Source of the DNA: Boesenbergia rotunda
Taxonomy: Eukaryota; Streptophyta; Magnoliopsida; Zingiberales; Zingiberaceae
DNA length: 64,000 nt
Direction: 5' to 3'
Assembly (NCBI GenBank): GCA_024364735.1
Contig: JAGFNQ010006439.1
Coordinates: 1 to 64,000, forward strand
Shown: positions 12,554 through 22,500 of the stretch, one piece after another
How the letters are laid out: each line of letters opens with the position of its first letter
Position numbering within the stretch: position 1 is the stretch's first letter
Notes under the pieces: model-generated
What the model was told of the DNA's origin: nothing
What the model saw: the letters and a program-made list of their open reading frames with translations, nothing else
Databases searched by the model: none
Position numbers and translations under genes: made by a program

Positions 12554-13501
12554 TGTTGAGGCAATCGACCCTTGAAATGATTGGAAGATCATGGTTTTGA
12601 TGTGTGGGCGAATAAGTTTAAAGTTAGAGTGTTATGTTGTATTTGATTTGTGTGATTGAGTTTGCAGGACTTGGAGAATCACACATGGTGGACCTATCCG
12701 AGGGACGAGAGCCGAGGGAGGAGAGCTCCAAGGGCAATCCGGGAAGTGCACTTCAAAGGGCACACGTGAAGGGTGGCATGGAGGCAAGCCAAGGGAAGGC
12801 TTGTGTGCGCATCCGAGGGACGATAGCCAGAGGAAGAGGGCTTCAAGGGGCGAGCTAAGGGAGCAGACCTGAAGGCACACGCGAAGGAGAGGGTTCGAAG
12901 TGGCTGGAGCTGAGCTGGGAGGCAGGGCAGTCGACTGGCCCGAAGGTAGTCGACTGCCAAAACCCACAGAGAGTTCACAGCTTCGGACTAGTCGACTGGC
13001 CTTGGGGCAGTCGACTGGTATACCCCAAAACTAGCCGTTGGCTAGCTGTTTGCTAGCCGTTGGCCGGCATTTAATGCCGGGCCAGTCGACTGCCCTTGGG
13101 GCAGTCGACTGGTGGGCGTCTGGACAGACTGCGAATCTGTCCTTTTCACCTATAAAAGGAGGCCTCGTTACACGTGTCTGTACGGTTCCGTACAGTAACG
13201 AAGTGCTGCCGAATTGTAAAGTGATTCATTGCATCCTCCATCTCAATTCTACATCTGTAAAGAGGAAGCTCTTGCTGTGAAGGTTTCTCCACCTAAAGGA
13301 GACTTTTCTATAGTAAAAAGTGGTGCTCGCGGCGTGGATCCTTGGACTAGTCACCCATCTGGGTGGATACCAAGTAACTGAAAGTGTTAGCATTGTTATT
13401 TGTCTTTTGCATATTATTTCCGCTGCGCTAACATCTGTGTAGAGTTCAACGATCCAAAAAAGTGCATTCACCCCCCCTCTGCACGCCACATCGATCCTTC
13501 A
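12554..13501 (+). mobile_element. Sirevirus family B 5' LTR (948 bp)
   Basis: Starts TGTTGAGGCAATCG and ends CGATCCTTCA, directly followed by a tRNA-Met-type primer-binding site. The same family recurs as the pair 27651-28602 / 30896-31847 (952 bp each, minus) and as the tail 19199-19548. U3 holds at least six AGTCGACT palindromes between 12926 and 13112, and a TATAAAAGG box lies at 13152-13160. The preceding five bases are AAAAG; the five bases after the presumed 3' LTR end (19548) are AATAC, so no target-site duplication is visible. Confidence 0.9.
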
Positions 13502-13503
13502 GT

Positions 13504-13515
13504 TGGTATCAGAGC
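13504..13515 (+). other. Primer-binding site (initiator tRNA-Met type)
   Basis: TGGTATCAGAGC lies two bases after the LTR. It matches the complement of the plant initiator methionine tRNA 3' end used to prime first-strand synthesis in most Ty1/copia elements. Confidence 0.9.
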
Positions 13516-13558
13516 GAGTGCGTTTTGGAAGATCTAACAATCAACCAGAACATCTGAA

Positions 13559-15220
13559 ATGGCGTTTCAAGAGGGATACTCCACCGCACGACCACCGTTC
13601 TTCCACGGCAACGACTTCGCGTACTGGAAAGGTAGAATGCAATACTATCTTATGAATGACATAGAAACTTGGATAAGTGTTGCAGATGGCTTCGAGGCGC
13701 CCGTCGATGAAAGAGGAGATCCTACACCCATGAGGACATGGTCCAAAGAAGTGATGAAGAGGGCGCAATCAAATGCCAAGGCCACCACTACACTGCAGTG
13801 CGGGCTCTCTAAGGAGCAACTGAACAAAGTGGGGCCATTCAAGAGCGCCAAAGAGCTATGGGACAAGTTGGTAGAACTGAACGAGGGGTTAAACGAGTCC
13901 AGGAGAGCCAAGAAGGACTTGTTGGTGGCCCAACTGCAATCACTCTCCATGAAGAGCAACGAAACAGTTAGTCAACTGCATGGAAGAGTAAAGGAAGTGA
14001 TCAACGAGCTCCATGTAATTGGAGAGAAAATCGAAAATCGAGATATCGTCAGGTATGTCTTACAAGCCTTCCCGAGAACCACCCTGTGGGCATCCATGGT
14101 TGATGCCTACAAGGTATCAAGGGATTTATCTTTAGTTAAATTGGACGATCTATTTTGTGAATTTGAACTGCACGAACAAGCTAACATTTCGGCAAAAGAG
14201 AAAGGTGTTGCTTTTGTTGCAGAAAAAGAGAAGAAGAGGAGAAAGGAGAAGAAGAAGGTGATCTACTCATCATCCTCGGACTCGGAGGAGTCAAGCGCCT
14301 CCATGGATAGTGACCAAGAAGCCTTTATGGTAAGGAAGTTTCGTAAGGCATTTAAAAGTTTTTCTAACAAATCATATGCTAGGAAAGGGGCCAAAGGTAA
14401 GGGTAAGGCCAAGGAGATCATATGCTACAACTGTCACCAAGAGGGACATATGAAGAACGAATGTCCCCAGTTGAAGAAAAGGGAGGACAAGAAAGAAGAA
14501 AGGAAGAAGAATGACAAGAAGAAGTCGAAGGGAAAGGAGAAGAGTGCCACGAACCTCAAGGCGACCTGGGACGATCCCTCATCCTCAGAGGAAGAAGAAG
14601 AGCAAGTCTCCCACTTCGCTCTTATGGCACAAGATGGTTCAGATTCTTCAGACGATGAACGGAGCTCAAGCAGTGAAGATGAGAGCTCCTCCACCTCATC
14701 ATCATCAGAGTCAGAAGCTTCGGTAAGTGAGGTACATCGCTTACCCTCTTCTACTTTAGTGAAAATTATTACTAGCACTAACATGGACTTAGCTAAGGCT
14801 AGAAGCAAAATTAAGGATCTTAAGGAAGAAATTGCCATGCTTAAAGAAGAAGCTATTAAACTTAAGGATTTGCATGCTAGCTCTACTTCTTCACATGTCT
14901 CACATGCTGAAAATGAAAATAAGGAGTTAAGGAAACAAATAGATGACCTCACAAAAGCACTTAGAAAATTTCAAGTAGGATCAAGTAACCTTGACATGAT
15001 CATAAACAGTCAAAGGGTTGTATACAACAAGGCCGGATTAGGTTATAGGCCTAAGACCAAGGAAGTAGCTTTTGTTTCACTTACCGGTAGGATTGGTGCA
15101 ACTAGGAGATTAGAGGCTAGGGGAACCACCAAGAAGGCATGGGTACCTAAGAAATTTTTAAATGATGTTTATGGATCTAAGATATGGGTACCAAAAGAAT
15201 ATGTTTTCCATGTTGTCTAG
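13559..15220 (+). CDS. gag: Sirevirus Gag polyprotein part
   Basis: 553 codons from the ATG 57 bp after the LTR, the natural start. The N-terminal half is a capsid-like region (YWKGRMQYYLMND, residues ~22-34; LWDKLVELNEG ~99-109). A basic stretch, a Ser-rich acidic stretch and a CCHC zinc knuckle (CYNCHQEGHMKNEC, ~289-302) follow, then a lysine-rich and a Ser/Asp/Glu-rich segment and a predicted coiled coil (~405-470). A large Gag with acidic Ser-rich tracts is usual for Sireviruses. The frame ends in TAG at 15218-15220. The protease begins in the same frame only a few codons later, so this one stop is all that separates Gag from Pol here. Gag forms the cytoplasmic virus-like particle. Confidence 0.85.
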   Translation: MAFQEGYSTARPPFFHGNDFAYWKGRMQYYLMNDIETWISVADGFEAPVDERGDPTPMRTWSKEVMKRAQSNAKATTTLQCGLSKEQLNKVGPFKSAKELWDKLVELNEGLNESRRAKKDLLVAQLQSLSMKSNETVSQLHGRVKEVINELHVIGEKIENRDIVRYVLQAFPRTTLWASMVDAYKVSRDLSLVKLDDLFCEFELHEQANISAKEKGVAFVAEKEKKRRKEKKKVIYSSSSDSEESSASMDSDQEAFMVRKFRKAFKSFSNKSYARKGAKGKGKAKEIICYNCHQEGHMKNECPQLKKREDKKEERKKNDKKKSKGKEKSATNLKATWDDPSSSEEEEEQVSHFALMAQDGSDSSDDERSSSSEDESSSTSSSSESEASVSEVHRLPSSTLVKIITSTNMDLAKARSKIKDLKEEIAMLKEEAIKLKDLHASSTSSHVSHAENENKELRKQIDDLTKALRKFQVGSSNLDMIINSQRVVYNKAGLGYRPKTKEVAFVSLTGRIGATRRLEARGTTKKAWVPKKFLNDVYGSKIWVPKEYVFHVV

Positions 15221-18200
15221 GTAAAGGTGAAGGAGGCCCCAACCTTGTGGATAGTAGATAGTGGATGCTCAAGACACATGACCGGGGATGTGAGCAAGTT
15301 CACCACTATTAGCTACCTAAGAGAAGGGATGGTCTCCTTTGGGAACAGTGGAAAGTTAAGGATCATTGGTAGGGGCACAATTGAGGTATCTCCCACTATT
15401 TCAATTCATAAGGTACTTTTGATTAAGGATATGAAGTTCAATTTATTAAGTGTAAGTCAATTATGTGATGCCGGGTTTAGAGTAGAATTTCATGATAAGA
15501 AATGTGTAATAAAACAATGTGAATCAAACACTATCATGTTAGAAGGGTTTAGAGAAGCAAACTTGTATTATCTTGATCTATCTTATGCTACTAACAATGT
15601 TGTTAAGTGTCTCATGTCTAAAGAAGAAGAAGGGTGGTTATGGCACCGAAGACTTGGACACATCAACATGAGGAACATTACAAGAGTGGCCAAGGAAGAA
15701 TTGGTGAAGGGGATCCCAATGATCAAGTACGAAAAGAACAAGCTATGTGATGCATGTCAAGAGGGTAAGCAATCAAAAGCATCACACAAAGGTAAAACTT
15801 TAAGTACTACTTCTTTGCCCTTAGAACTTTTACATATAGATTTATTTGATTGTCATAGTACTCCATCACTTGTAGGGAGTAAGTATTGCTTAGTGATAGT
15901 AGATAACTTTTCTAGGTTCACTTGGGTTCATTTCATGAAACATAAGGATGATACTCTAAATTTATTCATAGGCTTTAGCAAAAGGGTAGAAAATGAAAAG
16001 AATACCAAAATAAATCGAATTAGGAGTGACCATGGTGGGGAGTTCCAAAACGCTAACTTCACACAATTTTGTGTTGAAAATGGATACAAGCATGAGTTTT
16101 CATGCCCTAGGACTCCTCAACAAAATGGGGTAGTTGAGAGGAAAAATCGAGCCCTACAAGAAGCCGCTAGGACTATGCTTAATGCATACTCTCTTCCTAG
16201 CTACTTTTGGGCCGAAGCGGTTAACACCGCTTGCTATATTCAAAACCGAGTATTGGTACATAGGTTTTTAGGAAAAACCCCCTTTGAACTTTGGAATGGA
16301 AGGGTACCCTAAGTCCACTATTTTAGGGTCTTTGGATGAAAGCTTACATCTTAAACACCAAAGATGACCTAAGAAAATTTGAGTCAAAGGCCGATGAAGG
16401 AATCTTAGTAGGGTATTCATTGACTAGTAGGGGTTATAGAGTGTACAACAAGAGGACAAAAGTGATTGAGGAGTCCTCAAATGTCAAATTTGATGAAACC
16501 ACTAGTACCTACCCTAGGAAGGCCTCAATTGATAAGGATATAGAAGAGGTACAACCCCTTGCCCAAAGACTTCAAGACCTACAATTGGAGGGCAATGATC
16601 AAGGGGGAGTAAGAAGTATCCTAGAGGATGAGGAAGAAGGAGTAAATGAACCTACATCCTCTAGACCCTTGAGACATCATCATGATTATCCCATTGACCA
16701 AATTGTAGGTGATGTCACTCAAGGAGTAAGGACTAGGTCATACTTTAGGAATCAGACTAGCCAAATAGCTCTAATCTCCCAATTAGAACCAAAGACCATT
16801 GATGAAGCATTGGGAGATGTTGATTGGGTGTTGGCCATGCAGGAAGAGCTAAACCAATTTGAAAGGAGTGAAGTTTGGGAGTTAGTTCCTAGGCCCACTG
16901 ATTGTACCATTGTAACCACTAGATGGGTCTTTAGGAACAAATTAGATGACCAAGGTAAAATCACTAGGAACAAGGCTAGATTGGTAGCTAGGGGGTTTAA
17001 CCAAGTTGAGGGATTGGATTATGATGAGACCTATGCCCCCGTAGCTAGGTTAGAATCAATTAGAATTTATTAGCTTATGCACTCACATGGGTTTCACACT
17101 TCATCAAATGGATGTGAAGTCGGCATTCTTAAATGGGATCATTAAGGAAGATGTTTATGTAGAACAACCCCCCGGGTTTGAGGACCCTAACTTTCCAAGA
17201 CATGTGTTCAAATTAAGAAAAGCCTTGTATGGATTGAAACAAGCCCCTCGGGCTTGGTATAAGAGGCTTTCTTCATTTTTGGTGTCTAAGGGGTTTAGAA
17301 GAGGAACAATTGACCCTACATTGTTCCTAAAATCTAAGGATAAGGACATATTTGTCGCCCAAATCTATGTAGACGATATCATCTTTGGGTCAACAAATAA
17401 TGACTTCCTACAAGAATTCATCAAGTGTATGGAAGAGGAATTTGAGATGAGTCTTGTAGGAGAGTTAACCTTTTTCTTAGGCCTTCAAGTTAAGCAAACT
17501 AATGAAGGTACACATGTGTTTCAAACCAAATATGCTAAGGAGATGCTAAGAAATTTGATTTAGAACATGCTAAGGAAGCATCTACACCCATAGAACCAAT
17601 GTGAAAATGGATAGTGATCTTGAAGGCAAAATGTAGACTCTAAACAATATAGGAGCATGATTGGTAGCCTCCTATACCTAACCGCTAGTAGACCCGACAT
17701 ACTTTTTGCGGTAGGTATGTGTGCTAGGTACCAATCTTGTGCAAAAGAGTCCCATTTAATTGTAGTCAAAAGGATCCTAAGGTATGTGAAGGAACCCTAA
17801 ATGTCGGACTTTGGTATCCTAGAACCCCAAATGTTGACCTAATTGGATACACCGACTCGGACTATGCGGGTTGCAAGTTAGATAGGAAGAGTACAAGTGG
17901 AGGGTGTCAATTTCTTGGGTCTTCATTAGTTAGTTGGAGTAGTAGGAAACAACCATGCGTTGCCCTATCAACAACGGAAGCAGAATATGTGGCAATGGGT
18001 GGATGTGTTTCCCAACTCCTTTGGATCATGCACACCTTAGAGGACTATGAGCTACATACACCAAGGTCAAAGTCCTGTGTGATAATGTAAGCACGATCAG
18101 CCTAACTAAAAATCCGGTTCACCATTCTAGAACAAAGCACATTGAAGTGAAACATCACTTCATTAGAGACCATATGACAAGGGAGACATAGAATTACACT

Positions 18201-18311
18201 ATGTTGAATCAAAAGTCGAACCTAGCCGACATCTTTACCAAGCCCCTTCCCGAATCGGAATTTACATCCTTAAGAAGAGGCCTGAATGTGCTTTGTGGAA
18301 GTATAGAATGA
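15221..18311 (+). pseudogene. pol: Sirevirus Pol: protease, integrase, reverse transcriptase, RNase H (broken)
   Basis: Segments in order: 15227-16312 with aspartic protease DSGCSRHMTGD, integrase zinc finger (WHRRLGH ... CDACQEGK), then SDHGGEF and PQQNGVVERKNR of the DDE core; 16336-17073 with the start of RT; 17087-17563 with MDVKSAFLNG and the polymerase motif YVDDIIFGS; 17737-18090 with RNase H (DSDYAGCKLDRKSTSGG, STTEAEYVA); and a tail in other frames to about 18311 (ADIFTKPLPE). Breaks: in-frame TAG before the protease, frameshifts near 16310 and 17070, a stop at 17561-17563 followed by a damaged stretch, and another break at 18090. Domain order integrase-RT-RNase H is Ty1/copia. The copy is dead as it stands. 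Confidence 0.9.
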
Positions 18312-18452
18312 TCTTGGACACATAACCTTGAAAAAGGGTGCTTGATCCATTAGGGTGATACATTTGGCTCACTTGTGCTTGTGGCACATTGTTGAACCAT
18401 TAAAAGTATCAAAATATCAAAACTAGACCAACTATGGGAGGCAAGTGTTTAA

Positions 18453-19198
18453 NNNNNNNNNNNNNNNNNNNNNNNNNNNNNNNNNNNNNNNNNNNNNNNN
18501 NNNNNNNNNNNNNNNNNNNNNNNNNNNNNNNNNNNNNNNNNNNNNNNNNNNNNNNNNNNNNNNNNNNNNNNNNNNNNNNNNNNNNNNNNNNNNNNNNNNN
18601 NNNNNNNNNNNNNNNNNNNNNNNNNNNNNNNNNNNNNNNNNNNNNNNNNNNNNNNNNNNNNNNNNNNNNNNNNNNNNNNNNNNNNNNNNNNNNNNNNNNN
18701 NNNNNNNNNNNNNNNNNNNNNNNNNNNNNNNNNNNNNNNNNNNNNNNNNNNNNNNNNNNNNNNNNNNNNNNNNNNNNNNNNNNNNNNNNNNNNNNNNNNN
18801 NNNNNNNNNNNNNNNNNNNNNNNNNNNNNNNNNNNNNNNNNNNNNNNNNNNNNNNNNNNNNNNNNNNNNNNNNNNNNNNNNNNNNNNNNNNNNNNNNNNN
18901 NNNNNNNNNNNNNNNNNNNNNNNNNNNNNNNNNNNNNNNNNNNNNNNNNNNNNNNNNNNNNNNNNNNNNNNNNNNNNNNNNNNNNNNNNNNNNNNNNNNN
19001 NNNNNNNNNNNNNNNNNNNNNNNNNNNNNNNNNNNNNNNNNNNNNNNNNNNNNNNNNNNNNNNNNNNNNNNNNNNNNNNNNNNNNNNNNNNNNNNNNNNN
19101 NNNNNNNNNNNNNNNNNNNNNNNNNNNNNNNNNNNNNNNNNNNNNNNNNNNNNNNNNNNNNNNNNNNNNNNNNNNNNNNNNNNNNNNNNNNNNNNNNN
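18453..19198. other. Assembly gap (746 N)
   Basis: A run of N between the Sirevirus 3' UTR (18312-18452) and the end of a family B LTR. A full 3' LTR of about 950 bp would need roughly 600 bp of the gap. ORFs spanning the N run are artefacts. Confidence 0.98.
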
Positions 19199-19548
19199 TA
19201 TAAAAGGAGGCCTCGTTACACGTGTCTGTACCGTTCTGTACAGTAACGAAGTGCTGCCGAATTGTAAAGTGATTCATTGCTTCCTCCATCTCAATTCTAC
19301 ATCTGTAAAGAGGAAGCTCTTGCTGTGAAGGTTTCTCCACCTAAAGGAGACTTTCTATAGTGAAAAGTGGTGCTTGCGGCGTGGATCCTTGGACTAGTCA
19401 CCCATCTGGGTGGATACCAAGTAACTGAAAGTGTTAGCATTGTTATTTGTCTTTTGCATATTATTTCCGCTGCGTTAACATCTGTGTATAGTTCAACGAT
19501 CCGAAAAAGTGCATTCACCCCCCCTCTGCACGCCACATCGATCCTTCA
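19199..19548 (+). mobile_element. 3' tail of a Sirevirus family B LTR
   Basis: Begins inside the LTR at the TATA-like box (TATAAAAGG) and runs to CGATCCTTCA, closely matching 13152-13501 with a few substitutions. It is probably the 3' LTR of the element starting at 12554, but the flanks do not match, and a second copy joined across the gap is also possible. Confidence 0.8.
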
Positions 19549-22500
19549 AATACCTCTCTCATGATCTTGATGCTATCTTGTTTTCCTAAACTTGGACTCA
19601 ACTAGAGGTATAAGTTTCCAAACCTTGTACTCGATTTTCATAAATTTGTACTCAATTTCGGCTGATTTGTACTCGATTTCAGCCAATGTGTATTGAAATT
19701 GTATCAATTTGTACTTAAAATCCCCATGGCCTTGCCAACTCTTGGATAGTCAAATAATAGGGCATACATCATGATCCTATCTTGTTTTCCTAATCTTGGA
19801 CTCAACTACAATGGACTTTGCATCAAGATCATGAGAGAGGTAAGTGATACCTCTCTCATGATCCTATCTTAGTTTCCAAACCTTGGACTCTAACTACAAT
19901 GAACTTTGCATCAAGATCATGAGAGAGGTATAGGTTTCCTAACCTTGTACTCGATTTTCATCAATTTGTACTCAATTTCGGCTGATTTGTAATCGATTTC
20001 CGGCAATGTGTACTCAAATTGTATCAATTTGTACTCAAAATCCCTATGGCCTTGCCAACTCTTGGATAGTCAAATAATAGGGCATACATCATGATCCTAT
20101 CTTGTTTTCCTAACCTTGGACTCAATTATATACAATGGACTTTGCATCAAGATCATGAGAGAGGTAAGTGATACCTCTCTCATGATCCTATCTTGTTTTC
20201 CAAATCTTGGACTCTAACTTCAATGGACTTTGCATCAAGATCATGAGAGAGGTATAGGTTTCCTAACCTTGTACTCGATTTTCATCAATTTGTACTCAAT
20301 TTCGGCTGATTTGTACTCGATTTCCGCCAATGCGTACTGAAATTGTATCAATTTGTACTCAAAATCCCCATGGCCTTGCCAACTCTTGGATAGTCAAATA
20401 ATAGGACATACATCATGATCCTATCTTGTTTTCCTAACCTTAGACTCAACTACAATGGACTTTGCATCAAGATCATGAGAGAGGTATAGGTTTCCTAACC
20501 CTGTACTCGATTTTCATCAATTTGTACTCAATTTCGGCTGATTTGTACTCGAATTCGGCCAATATTTACTGAAATTGTATCAATTTGTACTCAAAATCCC
20601 CATGGCCTTGCCAACTCTTGGATAGTCAAATAATAGGGCATATATCATGATCCTATCTTGTTTTCCTAACCTTGTACTCAACTACAATGTACTTTGCATC
20701 AAGATCATGAGAGAGGTAAGTGATACCTCTCTCATGATCCTATCTTGGTTTCCAAACCTTGGACTCTAACTACAATGGACTTTCCATCAAGATCATGAGA
20801 GAGGTATAGGTTTCCTAACCTTGTACTCGATTTTCATCAATTTGTACTCAATTTCGGCTTATTTTTATTCGATTTCGGCCAATGTGTACTGAAATTTCAT
20901 CAATTTGTACTCAAAATCGCCATGGCCTTGCCAACTCTTGGATAGTCAAATAATAGGGCGTATATCATAATCCTATCTAGTTTTTCCAAATCTTGGACTC
21001 AACTACAATGGACTTTGCATCAAGATCATGAGAGAGGTATAGGTTTCCTAACCCTGTACTCGATTTTCATCAATTTGTACTCAATTTCGACTAATTTGTA
21101 TTCGATTTCCACCAATGTGTACTGAAATTGTATCAATTTGTACTCAAAATCCCCATGGCCTTGCCAACTCTTGGATAGTCAAATAATAGGGCATACATCA
21201 TGATCCTATCTTGTTTTCCTAATCTTGGACTCAACTACAATGGACTTTGCATCAAGATCATGAGAGAGGTAAGTGATACCTCTCTCATGATCTTATCTTG
21301 GTTTCCAAATCTTGGACTCTAACTATAATGGACTTTGCATCAAGATCATGAGAGAGGTATAGGTTTCCTAACCTTGTACTCGATTTTCATCAATTTGTAC
21401 TCAATTTCGGCAGATTTGTACTCGATTTCCACCAATGCGTACTGAAATTATATCAATTTGTACTCAAAATCCCCATGGCCTTGCCAACTCTTGGATAGTC
21501 AAATAATAGGGCATACATCATGATCTTATCTTGTTTTCCTAACCTTGGACTCTAACTACAATGGACTTTGCATCAAGATCATGAGAGAGGTATAGGTTTC
21601 CTAACCTTATACTCGATTTTCATAAATTTGTACTCAATTTCGGCTGATTTGTACTCGATTTCGGCTAATGTGTACTGAAATTGTATCAATTTGTACTCAA
21701 AATCCCCATGGCGTTGCCAACTTTTGGATAGTCAAATAATAGGGCATATATCATGATCCTATCTTGTTTTCCTAACCTTGTACTTAACTACAATGTACTT
21801 TGCATCAAGATCATGAGAGAGGTAAGTGATACCTCTGTCATGATCCTATCTTGGTTTCCAAACCTTGAACTCTAACTACAATGGACTTTGCATCAAGATC
21901 ATGAGAGAGGTATAGGTTTCCTAACCTTGTACTCGATTTTCATCAATTTATACTCAATTTCGGCTTATTTGTATTCGATTTCGGCCAATGTGTTCTGAAA
22001 TTTTATCAATTTGTACTCAAAATCGTCATGGCTTTGCCAACTCTTGGATAGTCAAATAATAGGGCGTATATCATGATCCTATCTAGTTTTTCCTAAACTT
22101 GGACTCAACTACAATGGACTTTGCATCAAGATCCTGAGAGAGGTATAGGTTTCCTAACCTTGTACTCGATTTTCATCAATTTGTACTCAATTTCGACTGA
22201 TTTGTATTCGATTTCCACTAATGTGTACTGAAATTGTATCAATTTATACTCAAAATCCCCATGGCCTTGCCAACTCTTGGATAGTCAAATAATAGGGCAT
22301 ACATCATGATCCTATCTTGTTTTCCTAACCTTGGACTCAACTACAATGGACTTTGCATCAAGATCATGAGAGAGGTAAGTGATACCTCTCTCATGATCCT
22401 ATCTTGGTTTCCAAATTTTGGACTCTAACTACAATGGACTTTGCATCAAGATCATGAGAGAGGTATATGTTTCCTAACCTTGTACTCGATTTTCATCAAT

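Noticed and set aside
14434..14952. 172-codon minus-strand ORF
   Set aside because: Antisense of the Ser/Lys/Glu-rich part of Gag; a compositional shadow.
18432..19340. Long ORFs across the N run (270-300 codons)
   Set aside because: They consist of unknown residues; the frame is open only because N codons are not stops.
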